Below, piece by piece: positions 8,882 to 18,294 of a stretch of 64,000 nucleotides of DNA; the first letter of the stretch is position 1; each line of letters begins with the position of its first letter. Origin of the DNA: Phocaeicola massiliensis B84634 = Timone 84634 = DSM 17679 = JCM 13223 (GTDB taxonomy: Bacteria > Bacteroidota > Bacteroidia > Bacteroidales > Bacteroidaceae). The position numbers were made by a program, and so were the translations under genes. The DNA lies in NCBI RefSeq assembly GCF_000382445.1, contig NZ_KB905472.1, positions 319,387 through 383,386 on the forward strand, read 5' to 3'. The notes under the pieces were generated by a model that did no database searches, was not told the origin of the DNA, and worked only from the letters and a program-made list of their open reading frames with translations.

Positions 8882-10777
8882 TTATAAAGAAAGAATTCCA
8901 TCATTTGATTGTATTATTTCTTCGGATAGGAGGTATGAAAGCACTCTTTCTGCTTTTTCGCGTTCTCCGTTTATGCGGTTTAACAGAGTGGCGGCAGAGA
9001 GGGGAGAAGTTTCGAGCTGTTCGCGGATTTGATTTTCCATCTCTTGAAATTCCCCCAGTTTCATACCCGAATGATGTTTGCTGAGACATACGTCACATAA
9101 ACCGCAGTTATGCTCGTTTTTCTCGCCAAAATAGCGGAGCAGCATACGGCTGCGGCATTTGTCTTCGGCAGTGGCATACTCTGTCATGGCCTTGATTCGG
9201 GTGATATAGCTTTCCTTGCGCTCTTCATAGATGTCACGGGTGATGGCAAGTCGGCCGGCCTCCTGCCGTTCACGGGTATATATAATGTAAGGTGTCTTCT
9301 TGCGCGGAATATAGTGCAGTATATGGCGGCGGGTCAGCATCAGGAGAATTTCATAAATGCGTTGGCGGGTCAGTCCCGAGCGGATGGCCAGAGAGTCTTC
9401 GTTTATATAGGCATAGTCGGTAAACAAGCCGGTGTAAGAGCGAAGGATGACATTGATGAGTTTCTCTGTTTCGGGGTCGGTCTCGCGGAGTTTGTACAAC
9501 TCGTCTCTGTGGATGGTGAACAGAATGCGGGAAGCATTGTCTTGTTCATCTGTATATTCCAGATATCCGGCACGTGTCAGTATTTTTAAGGCACTGTCTG
9601 CTTGTACAGGGAAATGCTTGAAGTTACGGCAGAATTCATCCAGATTGAAGGCAAAGGTACATCCCAAACCGTCTCCCATCGCCATCTGGAAATAGTAGTT
9701 CACATCTTCATATACTTTGCGGATGTATTCTTTGTCGGGGAATGTGTCGGTAATCCGTTTGCTGAGTGTTGCTTTATCGCTCTTGGCATAGAGCAGGACG
9801 GCATAAGCTTTTTGTCCGTCTCTCCCCGCACGTCCGGCTTCTTGGAAATAGGCCTCGGGTGAATCCGGCAAATCAACATGGATGACGAGACGTACATCCG
9901 GCTTGTCAATACCCATTCCGAATGCATTGGTGGCAACCATGACACGGCTTTCGCCCGATAACCAACTTTTCTGCCGTTGGTCTTTGACGTCATTGTTCAG
10001 TCCGGCATGATAAAAGGTGGCTGTAATTTCATTGTTTACCAGTAATTCCGCTACTTCCCGGGTACGCTTCCGGTTTCGGGTGTATACGATGGCGCTTCCT
10101 GACACGCTGTTCAGAATATGCAGCAATTCTTCCTGTTTGCTTTCTGTGTTGCGGACAATGTAAGCCAGATTCTTTCGCTCAAAGCTCATGCGGAAAATGC
10201 GGCTGTCTTCTCTAAAACCTAATTTAGTCTGAATATCCTTTACTACTTCGGGGGTAGCTGTGGCGGTAAGTGCCAATACCGGAACAGTAGGAAGCAACTC
10301 CCGAATTTCGGAAATCTTTAAATAGGCAGGGCGGAAGTCATATCCCCATTGAGAGATACAATGAGACTCGTCGACTGTAATCATGTTGATTTTCATATTC
10401 CGCAGTTTGGCGCGGAATATATCAGTGTCCAGTCGTTCGGGAGAGATATAGAGAAATTTATAGTCACCGAATATGCAGTTCTCTAGTGCAACAACAATCT
10501 CTTCGCGCGTCATGCCCGAGTAAACTGCCAGTGCTTTAATTCCCCGGTCTCGAAGATTGCGCACCTGATCTTTCATGAGCGCAATGAGAGGAGTAATGAC
10601 CAGACACAATCCCGGTTGTGCCAATGCCGGTACCTGGAAGGTAATGGATTTACCTCCACCGGTAGGCATCAGCCCCAATGTATCATGTCCTTTTCCGATA
10701 CTTTCTATGATTTCTTCTTGAATACCGCGGAAGTTATCATAGTTCCAGTATTGTTTTAGAATCTCTTTGTAGGTCAC
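8882..10777 (-). CDS. RecQ-family ATP-dependent DNA helicase
   Basis: A 631-residue 3'-5' DNA helicase. Motif I MPTGGGKS (Gly40-Ser44), motif II VDESHCISQWGYDFRP (136-151; DESH instead of the usual DEAH), motif III LALTATAT, motif VI QEAGRAGRDGQ and the zinc-binding cysteines CRSRMLLRYFG...NCGLCDVCL are all present. Length suits a RecQ that ends after a winged-helix region and lacks a clear C-terminal HRDC domain; it may be a second RecQ paralogue, so recQ is not assigned as symbol. It starts 6 nt after the recJ stop, giving a recombination-repair pair. Confidence 0.92.
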   Translation of the reverse strand: MTYKEILKQYWNYDNFRGIQEEIIESIGKGHDTLGLMPTGGGKSITFQVPALAQPGLCLVITPLIALMKDQVRNLRDRGIKALAVYSGMTREEIVVALENCIFGDYKFLYISPERLDTDIFRAKLRNMKINMITVDESHCISQWGYDFRPAYLKISEIRELLPTVPVLALTATATPEVVKDIQTKLGFREDSRIFRMSFERKNLAYIVRNTESKQEELLHILNSVSGSAIVYTRNRKRTREVAELLVNNEITATFYHAGLNNDVKDQRQKSWLSGESRVMVATNAFGMGIDKPDVRLVIHVDLPDSPEAYFQEAGRAGRDGQKAYAVLLYAKSDKATLSKRITDTFPDKEYIRKVYEDVNYYFQMAMGDGLGCTFAFNLDEFCRNFKHFPVQADSALKILTRAGYLEYTDEQDNASRILFTIHRDELYKLRETDPETEKLINVILRSYTGLFTDYAYINEDSLAIRSGLTRQRIYEILLMLTRRHILHYIPRKKTPYIIYTRERQEAGRLAITRDIYEERKESYITRIKAMTEYATAEDKCRSRMLLRYFGEKNEHNCGLCDVCLSKHHSGMKLGEFQEMENQIREQLETSPLSAATLLNRINGEREKAERVLSYLLSEEIIQSNDGILSL

Positions 10778-10783
10778 CCTTTT

Positions 10784-12505
10784 CTATTCCTCACTAGGTT
10801 TGATATCTTCAATCTGTAACTGCACCTCTCCGCGCTTATGCGTGTTTTCTTCGATGGTATAACAGATGTCGAACGAGCGCTTGGTCTTGATGTAACGGGC
10901 TTGTGAGCTTTGTCCGAAAGCGATTCCGTTCATGACGTTATTTGATTTGTTGTCGACCAGCTCCAGCTTGATATGTTCCTGATCACGGCCTACTACTTTG
11001 CTGGTTCCGTAATCATATACATTATGTGTACAGAATACCGGTTTGTGATTATCCGGGCCGAACGGATTGAACTTTTTCAGGTCGGCATGAAATTTCGGGG
11101 TAATGTCGCGGAAATCTATTTCGGCATCGATGTCTATCACCGCACTGGTTTGTTCGGGTAAAATATGTTCGGATACATATGTTTCGAAACGGTGGGTGAA
11201 CTCTTCTACATTTTCTACTTTCATCGAAAGACCTGCCGCATACGTATGACCACCAAAGTTTTCCAGTAAATCACGACAGTTTTCAATAGCCTTATACACA
11301 TCAAAACCGGAAACGGAACGAGCCGAACCGGTTGCCAGGTTATCCGTGCGTGTCAGTACCACTGCCGGACGGTAATAAATTTCGGTCAGGCGTGAGGCTA
11401 CAATCCCGATAACTCCTTTGTGCCATGCTTCATTGTAAATGACAATGGTACGACGGTCTGCCAATCCTTCCAGACTGTCCACAATGTGGTTGGCCTCTTC
11501 AGTCATGGTTTTGTCAAGGTCTTTTCGGGTCTCGTTGTACTGGTTAATCAGATTGGCTTTCTCCAAAGCAGAAGAGAAGTCTTTTTCTATCAATAGTTCT
11601 ACAGCCTCTTTACCGTTCTGTATACGACCGGAAGCATTGATGCGCGGACCTATTTTGAACACAATGTCTCCGACAGTGATTTCTTTCTCGGATAATCCGC
11701 AAATGTCAATAATTGCTTTAAGTCCTACGCTTGGGTTGGAATTCAACTGTTTCAGCCCATGATAAGTCAGTACACGGTTTTCTCCCATGATGGGGACAAT
11801 ATCAGAGGCTACACTGACTGCAACCAAATCCAAAAGGGGAGTCAGCTGGTTGAACTCGATACCGTTGTTCAAAGCAAAAGCCTGCATAAATTTGAATCCT
11901 ACACCACACCCTGACAGATGTTCGTAAGGGTAAGTGGCGTCCGGGCGTTTGGCATTCAGAATAGCTACGGCAGGAGGCAGTACATCATCGGGTACATGAT
12001 GGTCACAGATGATGAAATCAATTCCTTTTTCTTTTGCATATGCAATTTCTTCCACCGCTTTAATGCCACAATCCAATACGATAATTAGTTTTACACCTGT
12101 TTCGTATGCATAATCCACCCCTTTCACTGATACTCCATAGCCTTCGTTGTAACGGTCGGGAATATAGTAATCAATGTTCGAATAGAACTGCTGGAGAAAC
12201 TTGTATACCAATGCTACGGCTGTTGTGCCGTCTACATCATAGTCTCCATAAACCAATATGCGTTCTTTCTTTCCCATAGCTTGGTTTAGGCGTTCTACGG
12301 CAATGCTCATATCCTTCATCAGGAAAGGATCGTGTAGTTCGCTAAGCTGTGGGCGAAAGAATCTTTTAGCCTCTGCTGCTGAGGTTATACCTCTTTCTAG
12401 CAATAGCTTACAGAGGACGGGATTGATTCCTGTCTCTTTAGCTAATGCTTTAGCTGCTTCTGTCTGTTCTTGGCTTGGAGGTTGGTAATTCCATTTGTGA
12501 TTCAT
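10784..12505 (-). CDS. recJ: Single-stranded-DNA-specific exonuclease RecJ
   Basis: A 573-residue DHH-superfamily 5'-3' ssDNA exonuclease for recombinational and mismatch repair. Metal-binding motifs: VYGDYDVDGTTA (Asp88, Asp90, Asp92), the DHH triad at 168-170 in IICDHHVPDD, and the DHHA1 region with FGGHTYAAGLSM, followed by an OB-like domain. The ATG at 12505 (MNHKWNYQP) is chosen over 12538, since the extra residues are only charged or low-quality sequence. It is the first gene of a pair with the RecQ helicase, which can supply unwound substrate for RecJ. Confidence 0.95.
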   Translation of the reverse strand: MNHKWNYQPPSQEQTEAAKALAKETGINPVLCKLLLERGITSAAEAKRFFRPQLSELHDPFLMKDMSIAVERLNQAMGKKERILVYGDYDVDGTTAVALVYKFLQQFYSNIDYYIPDRYNEGYGVSVKGVDYAYETGVKLIIVLDCGIKAVEEIAYAKEKGIDFIICDHHVPDDVLPPAVAILNAKRPDATYPYEHLSGCGVGFKFMQAFALNNGIEFNQLTPLLDLVAVSVASDIVPIMGENRVLTYHGLKQLNSNPSVGLKAIIDICGLSEKEITVGDIVFKIGPRINASGRIQNGKEAVELLIEKDFSSALEKANLINQYNETRKDLDKTMTEEANHIVDSLEGLADRRTIVIYNEAWHKGVIGIVASRLTEIYYRPAVVLTRTDNLATGSARSVSGFDVYKAIENCRDLLENFGGHTYAAGLSMKVENVEEFTHRFETYVSEHILPEQTSAVIDIDAEIDFRDITPKFHADLKKFNPFGPDNHKPVFCTHNVYDYGTSKVVGRDQEHIKLELVDNKSNNVMNGIAFGQSSQARYIKTKRSFDICYTIEENTHKRGEVQLQIEDIKPSEE

Positions 12506-12612
12506 TTTATATATTGTTTTTTCTTTTTCTTCTCGCATGGGGAGGCTTCGCTTTTATTTGTTTCGGGCAGTCTCCAATTAATCCGTAAAGTTAGGAAAAA
12601 ACAAATAAAAAA

Positions 12613-12650
12613 ACCGTTAATTCCGTATATATTTTTACGGAATTAACGGT
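12613..12650 (-). terminator. Strong intrinsic terminator for the C1 peptidase gene
   Basis: A perfect 15-bp inverted repeat (12613-12627 with 12636-12650, 8-nt loop) lies 30 nt after the stop of the minus-strand peptidase gene. On the minus strand it is followed by a run of seven T residues. A clear rho-independent terminator. Confidence 0.9.
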
Positions 12651-12679
12651 AGTGCTTTAAATACTAGTATATTACAGCA

Positions 12680-13888
12680 TTATTTAATACCTAACTTTTT
12701 AGCGATTTCTTTAGGAAGTGCTTTCTTGTTGACAACGATATTCATGGTTTTATAGCGCACGAATGCTTTTGATGCATACCATACACCGTTATATTTGCCG
12801 GCTTTGCCCCAAGAGTTCTTTACCATATAGTATTCATTTCCATCCTGGTCTTTGGCGATACCATAAATCTGCATTCCGTGGTCATCGGTAGTTTCCCAGT
12901 TGTCATATGCTTCCTGGCGTTCTTCCTGAGTGCACCATTTCTGAGGTTGCGGTTTGCTGTTCAGTTTCTTTTCTTCCGGTTTCATTTTCAGCCAATGTGC
13001 CATGTCGGAACCACTTAATTCCTGTACTTTTTCAGCATCGGGCATCACTGCGATACCATCGCGGGTAAATCCTTGTTCGCTGACGTCAGACCCCCATGCA
13101 ATAGTATAGCCGGTATTGATGGCGTTGTCAAATACTTCCATCAGTTCGTCAATTGGTAGGTTGTAAGATTGTCCCCAACGCCAGTTGTCCTGAATTTCAA
13201 GAACAAACGGTTCATAGAACGGATGATGGGTGTAAGAAGTCAATGAAATATAATCGTCCGGATTCAGTCCGGTTGATTCGAAGAATGACTGCGGAGTATA
13301 TTCTTTCCCTTTGTAAGTGAATTTTTCGGGACATTCACCCAAATAAATGTCATGGATGGCAGCAATAGCTTTCTTCCACAGCGGTTTACGGTTTTCGTCT
13401 GTTTGGAGCGAACGGTGTTTTCCTTTTGCGATGGCAGCAACAACCGCATCAGATACGGCAGTCAGTTCTGTATGGTTACTTAATGTATCTCCATACATCA
13501 CACCCGGGCGCATTTCTTCTTCCGGCACCAAACCGAATTTTTTCATACCATATATTACATCATAGAAAGAACCTCCTTGTGAGAAAGATACATCTCCATG
13601 AGTGCGCACTGCTGCATCGGCACGGTCAAGATAAGTTTGATGTACGATGTACATTTCGGACAAGTCGTATTCTCCTTTTCCCATACGGAGTAATTCTGAT
13701 TCCAAAAAGGCCATACTTGAGTAGCACCAGCAAGTTCCTGCACGGTTTTGGTTCTTAATAGAAGTAATAGGAAGTTCCTTTACGGTAGTAAATACAAATC
13801 CTTCTTCTTTAGGTTCTTCTTTTGCTTCTTGAGCCGACAGACTCATGCTGAAGAGTCCGGCTGCGGCGAGTAATGTAAATCTTTTCAT
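12680..13888 (-). CDS. Secreted papain-fold (C1, bleomycin-hydrolase-like) peptidase
   Basis: A 402-residue cysteine peptidase exported by a signal peptide (MKRFTLLAAAGLFSMSLSAQ). Papain-type catalytic residues can be placed: oxyanion Gln47 and nucleophile Cys53 in NQNRAGTCWCYS, His337 in DDHGMQIYG and Asn358 in VKNSWG. The spacing, with a long insert between Cys and His, is that of the aminopeptidase C / bleomycin hydrolase branch (C1B), but here in a secreted form. Substrate unknown. Monocistronic by appearance: terminator just downstream and the M24 peptidase gene 33 nt upstream on the same strand. Confidence 0.88.
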   Translation of the reverse strand: MKRFTLLAAAGLFSMSLSAQEAKEEPKEEGFVFTTVKELPITSIKNQNRAGTCWCYSSMAFLESELLRMGKGEYDLSEMYIVHQTYLDRADAAVRTHGDVSFSQGGSFYDVIYGMKKFGLVPEEEMRPGVMYGDTLSNHTELTAVSDAVVAAIAKGKHRSLQTDENRKPLWKKAIAAIHDIYLGECPEKFTYKGKEYTPQSFFESTGLNPDDYISLTSYTHHPFYEPFVLEIQDNWRWGQSYNLPIDELMEVFDNAINTGYTIAWGSDVSEQGFTRDGIAVMPDAEKVQELSGSDMAHWLKMKPEEKKLNSKPQPQKWCTQEERQEAYDNWETTDDHGMQIYGIAKDQDGNEYYMVKNSWGKAGKYNGVWYASKAFVRYKTMNIVVNKKALPKEIAKKLGIK

Positions 13889-13921
13889 TCAGTGATAATA
13901 GTTTTGTTTGATATTAAATTA

Positions 13922-15313
13922 TTATTCATTCATAATTGCTTCTACCTCTTCGATGGTGATGGGGATGCGTTTTTCTCCGGTAAAACGAGAGCCTTCGGGG
14001 GTAATCAGAATATCATCTTCCAGACGTATGCCGCCAAAGTCTTTAAATTTATCAATCGCATCGTAATTCAGGAAGTCGGTATGCATCTTTTCGGCTCTCC
14101 ACTTGTCAATGAGAGCGGGAATAAAGTAACAGCCCGGTTCGTCTGTGATAACAAAACCTTCTTGCAGACGACGCCCCATGCGCAAAGAAGCAAGTCCGAA
14201 TTGTGACGAAGGGCGTACTTCATCGTCATAACCGACATAAATCTGTCCCAGATCTTCCATATCATGTACATCCAGTCCCATCATGTGGCCCAATCCGTGA
14301 GGGAGGAATAAGGCATGTGCACCGGCTGCAACAGCTTCGTCTATATTGCCTTTCATCAGTCCCAGGTCTTTCAGTCCTTGTGCCAATACTTTACATACTT
14401 CTTGATGTACCGACATGTAAGTGATGCCCGGTCGGGCAATTTCCAATGCTTTGTCGTGGCAGGCCAATACTATATTATATACATCTTTTTGACGTCCTTG
14501 GAATTTTCCACCGACAGGAACGGTACGGGTATGGTCGGAACAATAATTGCTCAGTCGTTCTGCACCTGCGTCGGTCAGCATCATGCGTCCTACTTCCAAA
14601 ATGTGGCTGTGGTCGTGGTTATGCAATGTTTCACCATGCTGAGTCAGGATAGTGGCAAACGAAGTCATGCTTCCATAAGAAGAAGCGATGCCGTCCAATA
14701 CTCCGGCAATATATTGTTCTTTTACTCCCGGTTTGCATAAACGCATGGCAGCAGTATGCATTTCATAGCCGATATTGCAAGCCAAGTCAATTTCTTCTAT
14801 TTCACAGGCTTCTTTTACAGAACGTAAAGCAACGACGGCTTTGATCAGTTCCAGTGAAGCATATTTTTTAACGATAGAAGCACGGATACCGGTCAGCTCT
14901 TCCAACAGCATCATGTTATCATAACGATAGGGAGGAAGAAAGTGAACTTTTCTGCCTTGTGCAATGGCTTTTCCCACTATTTCTTTCAGTTGTGCAAAAG
15001 GAAAACTCTGCTGAACACCTACCTGTGCGGCCAAGTCCTTGACGCTTGGTTGAGGTCCCATCCAGATAATATCGTCCATATCGACATCATTGCCAAAGAA
15101 ATAGTCTTCTCCTGCTTCAACGTCCATCACTCCTGCATATCCCGGATGAGAATGACCGAAGAAATAGAGGAAAGAACTGTCTTGACGAAATTTATATGTA
15201 TTATCCGGGTAGTTTGCCGGAGCTTCGTTATTGCCTAGTATAAGGATAAGGCCGTTTTGCACTTTATTTCTCAGTGCTTGCCGACGGTTTTTATAAATAG
15301 CAGAATCAAACAT
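13922..15313 (-). CDS. pepP: Xaa-Pro aminopeptidase (M24B)
   Basis: A 463-residue cytosolic metallopeptidase that removes N-terminal residues ahead of proline. The N-terminal creatinase-like domain (about 1-170) is followed by the pita-bread catalytic domain with the ligands in LTDAGAERLSNYCSDHTRT, FLPHGLGHMMGLDVHD, ITDEPGCYF and IRLEDDILIT, the usual Asp-Asp-His-Glu-Glu dinuclear metal site. No signal peptide. A TACATTTG -7 box lies 40 nt upstream. It may be co-transcribed with the downstream C1 peptidase gene (33-nt gap), pairing two peptidases. Confidence 0.92.
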   Translation of the reverse strand: MFDSAIYKNRRQALRNKVQNGLILILGNNEAPANYPDNTYKFRQDSSFLYFFGHSHPGYAGVMDVEAGEDYFFGNDVDMDDIIWMGPQPSVKDLAAQVGVQQSFPFAQLKEIVGKAIAQGRKVHFLPPYRYDNMMLLEELTGIRASIVKKYASLELIKAVVALRSVKEACEIEEIDLACNIGYEMHTAAMRLCKPGVKEQYIAGVLDGIASSYGSMTSFATILTQHGETLHNHDHSHILEVGRMMLTDAGAERLSNYCSDHTRTVPVGGKFQGRQKDVYNIVLACHDKALEIARPGITYMSVHQEVCKVLAQGLKDLGLMKGNIDEAVAAGAHALFLPHGLGHMMGLDVHDMEDLGQIYVGYDDEVRPSSQFGLASLRMGRRLQEGFVITDEPGCYFIPALIDKWRAEKMHTDFLNYDAIDKFKDFGGIRLEDDILITPEGSRFTGEKRIPITIEEVEAIMNE

Positions 15314-15352
15314 GGTTAACTTGATTTTAATTGAATATTAATGAACTGTTTG

Positions 15353-15360
15353 CAAATGTA
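15353..15360 (-). promoter_or_regulatory. Predicted -7 box for pepP
   Basis: The minus strand reads TACATTTG, an exact TAnnTTTG match, 40 nt upstream of the pepP ATG. A -33 TTTG is not visible at the expected spacing. The rest of the 237-nt gap to the sulfatase start shows no other clear element. Confidence 0.5.
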
Positions 15361-15550
15361 ACAATTATAATTTTAAATTCATGCGCAGAAGTTTAAAAAA
15401 TAATCACTGCGGAGTGACTTTGACCTTATTTATCCCTGTATATTTTTTTATTCTTTCTTGTATAAACGGGAATTTCTTAATAACTTGCCGCATGTTTTCA
15501 ATGAGATTTTTATTAAATCTGTTTCTTTTAATTTCTTAATAACTAACCAA

Positions 15551-17077
15551 ATGAATGGAATGATAAGCCGAAGCCTGATGGGGGTCTTTTGCAGTGCTTG
15601 CTTTTCGGTGATGAATGCACAAGACCGTCCCAATATTGTAGTATTTATTGTGGATGATATGGGGTTGATGGATACTTCTGTTCCTTTTGTAACAGACCAT
15701 CATGGAAATGCGGTAAAACAACCGTTGAATGAATGGTATCGCACTCCTAATATGGAACGCCTTGCCAAACAGGGTATTCGTTTTTCTACTTTTTATGCTC
15801 AGAGCGTGAGCTCCCCTTCAAGAGCTTCTATTATGACAGGGCAGAATGCAGCCCGGCATCGCACTACAAATTGGATTCAGCCGGAGAATAACAACCGTAC
15901 TCCTTATGGACCGTTGGATTGGAATTGGAAAGGACTGACTCGTAATAATCTCATTTATCCTTATGTATTGGAACAGGCGGGCTATAAGACCATTCATGTA
16001 GGTAAAGCGCATTTTGGCTGTATAGGCAGCGAAGGGGCTGATCCTAAGAATTTAGGCTTTGACATTAATATAGCCGGTTCTGCTATCGGCAGTCCGGGCA
16101 GTTATTATGGAGAAAACGGTTATGGGGCGATAAAAGGAGCAAAGTCTCGCGCTGTTCCCGGTTTGGAGCAGTATTTTCATACCAACACTTTTTTGAGCGA
16201 TGCACTGACATTGGAGGCGGATAAAGAAATAGAGAAAGCTGTTGCCGAAAAACGACCTTTTTACTTAAACATGGCTCATTATGCCGTTCATTCTCCTTTC
16301 GAGACAGACAAACGGTTTATAGGACATTACACAGACCCGAAGAAGAATCAACAAGCATGTGCCTTTGCCACTTTAATCGAAGGTATGGATAAATCATTGG
16401 GAGATTTGATGGATAAATTGGAAGAATTAGGTATTGCTGAGAATACATTGATTATCTTTTTGGGGGATAATGGAGGTGATGCCCCTTTGGGGGGAGCTGC
16501 GGATTATGGCTCGTCAGCACCTTTTAAAGGTAAAAAAGGTTCGGAATATGAAGGCGGAGTGAGAGTGCCTTTCATTGTTGCCTGGGCGCATCCTGATGCG
16601 GAAAATAAGTTTCAGAAAGCTTTTCCCGTTGCACAAAATGCCATACAGACACAGATGGGGACAGTGATGGATATCTATCCCACCGTATTGTCTGTTGCCG
16701 GAGTAAAAGTACCGGAAAATCATATATTGGACGGCTCCACCCTTGAAAGAATGATAGCAGGCAAGAAGGATAAAGCACATCGGGATGACTTCCTGATGCA
16801 TTTCCCTCACGAACACCGTGGCAGTTATTTCACTTCATACCGCAAAGGTGACTGGAAGCTGATTTATTATTATAACCCGGAACATCCCGATGCTCCTTAT
16901 TATAAGCTGTTTAATCTGTCAGAAGATCCCAATGAGAAGAATGATGTGGCAAAAGCAGAGCGGAAGAAAGCCAAAGAATTGTTTGGGCTGATGGTGAAAA
17001 GATTAGAGATGGAAAAGGCACTCTATCCCATCGACAAGGATAAAAATGAGTTAAGACCTTTTTTTATAGCAAAATAA
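15551..17077 (+). CDS. Secreted S1-family sulfatase, serine type
   Basis: A 508-residue arylsulfatase-fold enzyme with a signal peptide ending near VMNAQD (23-25). The metal site Asp35-Asp36 (IVDDMG) and the activation motif SSPSR (Ser87 to Arg91, within SVSSPSRASIMTGQ) are visible. Serine in place of cysteine means formylglycine must be made by an anaerobic sulfatase-maturating radical SAM enzyme, encoded elsewhere. The LGDNGGDAPLGG and HAEHRGS-like C-terminal parts fit family S1. The ATG at 15551 is preferred over an upstream one at 15458 because it places the signal peptide at the N-terminus. Substrate unknown (host or dietary sulfated glycan); no glycan-uptake genes adjoin it. Confidence 0.9.
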   Translation: MNGMISRSLMGVFCSACFSVMNAQDRPNIVVFIVDDMGLMDTSVPFVTDHHGNAVKQPLNEWYRTPNMERLAKQGIRFSTFYAQSVSSPSRASIMTGQNAARHRTTNWIQPENNNRTPYGPLDWNWKGLTRNNLIYPYVLEQAGYKTIHVGKAHFGCIGSEGADPKNLGFDINIAGSAIGSPGSYYGENGYGAIKGAKSRAVPGLEQYFHTNTFLSDALTLEADKEIEKAVAEKRPFYLNMAHYAVHSPFETDKRFIGHYTDPKKNQQACAFATLIEGMDKSLGDLMDKLEELGIAENTLIIFLGDNGGDAPLGGAADYGSSAPFKGKKGSEYEGGVRVPFIVAWAHPDAENKFQKAFPVAQNAIQTQMGTVMDIYPTVLSVAGVKVPENHILDGSTLERMIAGKKDKAHRDDFLMHFPHEHRGSYFTSYRKGDWKLIYYYNPEHPDAPYYKLFNLSEDPNEKNDVAKAERKKAKELFGLMVKRLEMEKALYPIDKDKNELRPFFIAK

Positions 17078-17094
17078 TTTTTGAAGAAAAGATG

Positions 17095-17124
17095 TTTGAA
17101 TATTCATCGAAAAAGATAACTTTG
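17095..17124 (+). promoter_or_regulatory. Promoter of the patatin gene (-33 TTTG, -7 TAACTTTG)
   Basis: TTTG at 17095-17098 and TAACTTTG at 17117-17124, separated by 18 nt, match both elements of the Bacteroides sigma-ABfr promoter. An AGGAGG sequence follows at 17139-17144, in front of the patatin start region. Confidence 0.75.
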
Positions 17125-17167
17125 CGCCGAACTTTAATAGGAGGCTGTTTGTTCCTTGACTTTGATT

Positions 17168-18022
17168 ATGAAAATAGACGATAAAACAGGATTGGTATTG
17201 GAAGGAGGAGGCATGCGTGGGGTATTTACCTGTGGCGTGCTGGATTATTTGATGGATAACGAAATCTGGTTTTCTTACGGAGTAGGAGTATCGGCGGGCG
17301 CGTGCAACGGGCTTTCGTATATGTCCCGTCAGCGAGGGCGTGCAAAATTCAGCAATATCGATTTGTTGGATAAGTATCATTATATCGGTATCAAGCATCT
17401 GTGGAGCAAACATAGCATCCTTGACCAAGAATTGCTTTACGAGCATTTCCCTAAAGAAATCCTGCCATACGATTATGAAACGTATGCAAAGAATCCGGCA
17501 CGTTTCGAAATGGTGACCACCAATTGTCATACCGGGCGCGCCTGTTATCTGGAGGAGAAGTACGACCGGAAACGTATTATAGACATAGCTAAGGCATCCA
17601 GCAGCTTGCCTTATGTGTGTCCTGTTGCATATGTGGATGGTATACCTATGCTCGATGGCGGAATTATTGATTCTATTCCTGTGATGCGGGCTTTTGAGCA
17701 GGGATATGAAAAGAATGTGGTGGTGCTTACCCGTAATCGTGGTTATCGTAAAAAGGGAAGGGATATCAAGATACCTCATTTCATTTATAAAAAATATCCT
17801 CGTTTGAGAGTGGTGCTCAGTAAACGTTGCCGCGTTTATAATGAACAATTGGAACTGGTTGAGAAGTTGGAAGATGAAGGCCGGATTATAGTGATACGTC
17901 CTCACAGACCCATGGAAGTCGACCGGATTGAAACGGATATAAAAAAGCTGACCGATTTGTATGACGAAGGGTATGCTTGTGCGAAAAAGATATTTGAGGA
18001 AAAGCACTTGCTGGAGAAGTGA
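17168..18022 (+). CDS. Patatin-like phospholipase
   Basis: A 284-residue predicted serine acyl hydrolase of the patatin family acting on lipids by a Ser-Asp dyad. Oxyanion loop EGGGMRGVF (12-20), nucleophile elbow GVSAG (Ser42) and the DGG motif with Asp163 (MLDGGIIDSIP) are all intact. No signal peptide, so a cytosolic or inner-membrane-associated enzyme of the RssA/YjjU type is likely. The ATG at 17168 is taken as start; a TTG at 17156 sits at better spacing from the AGGAGG at 17139-17144 and would add four residues. A hairpin terminator follows at 18058. Confidence 0.9.
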   Translation: MKIDDKTGLVLEGGGMRGVFTCGVLDYLMDNEIWFSYGVGVSAGACNGLSYMSRQRGRAKFSNIDLLDKYHYIGIKHLWSKHSILDQELLYEHFPKEILPYDYETYAKNPARFEMVTTNCHTGRACYLEEKYDRKRIIDIAKASSSLPYVCPVAYVDGIPMLDGGIIDSIPVMRAFEQGYEKNVVVLTRNRGYRKKGRDIKIPHFIYKKYPRLRVVLSKRCRVYNEQLELVEKLEDEGRIIVIRPHRPMEVDRIETDIKKLTDLYDEGYACAKKIFEEKHLLEK

Positions 18023-18057
18023 ATTTAGCGGAAAAACTTTTGATGAATATATTCAGG

Positions 18058-18088
18058 TAGCGTTATGGTTGAGGCAGTCATAACGCTA
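18058..18088 (+). terminator. Hairpin terminator after the patatin gene
   Basis: Perfect 10-bp inverted repeat (18058-18067 with 18079-18088), 11-nt loop, then an A/T-rich tail. It lies 36 nt past the patatin stop. The rest of the 272-nt gap up to the subtilase carries only its predicted -7 box. Confidence 0.7.
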
Positions 18089-18234
18089 ATTTTATATTAT
18101 GTATTTTGTTTTCTTCCTGAATTATTGATTATATTTTGGGGTTTATGCTGATATCGGCCGGACTTCCTAATTCGTTTCATAGGATGAGCGTAATTATTTT
18201 GATAGGTAAAATCGTAAGAGTGAAGAAAAAAGCA

Positions 18235-18242
18235 TATATTTG
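18235..18242 (+). promoter_or_regulatory. Predicted -7 box for the subtilase-porV pair
   Basis: TATATTTG matches TAnnTTTG 52 nt before the subtilase ATG. No -33 TTTG is seen at the expected spacing; the nearest is too far upstream. Confidence 0.5.
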
Positions 18243-18294
18243 CAATTTTCAACTATAAGTCTTATCGTAGATTATTATACATAAAAAATATACA

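Noticed and set aside
17051..18007. Minus-strand ORF of 318 residues opposite the patatin gene
   Set aside because: Antisense shadow of a well-supported gene with intact catalytic motifs; composition rich in His, Phe and Ile as expected of antisense frames.
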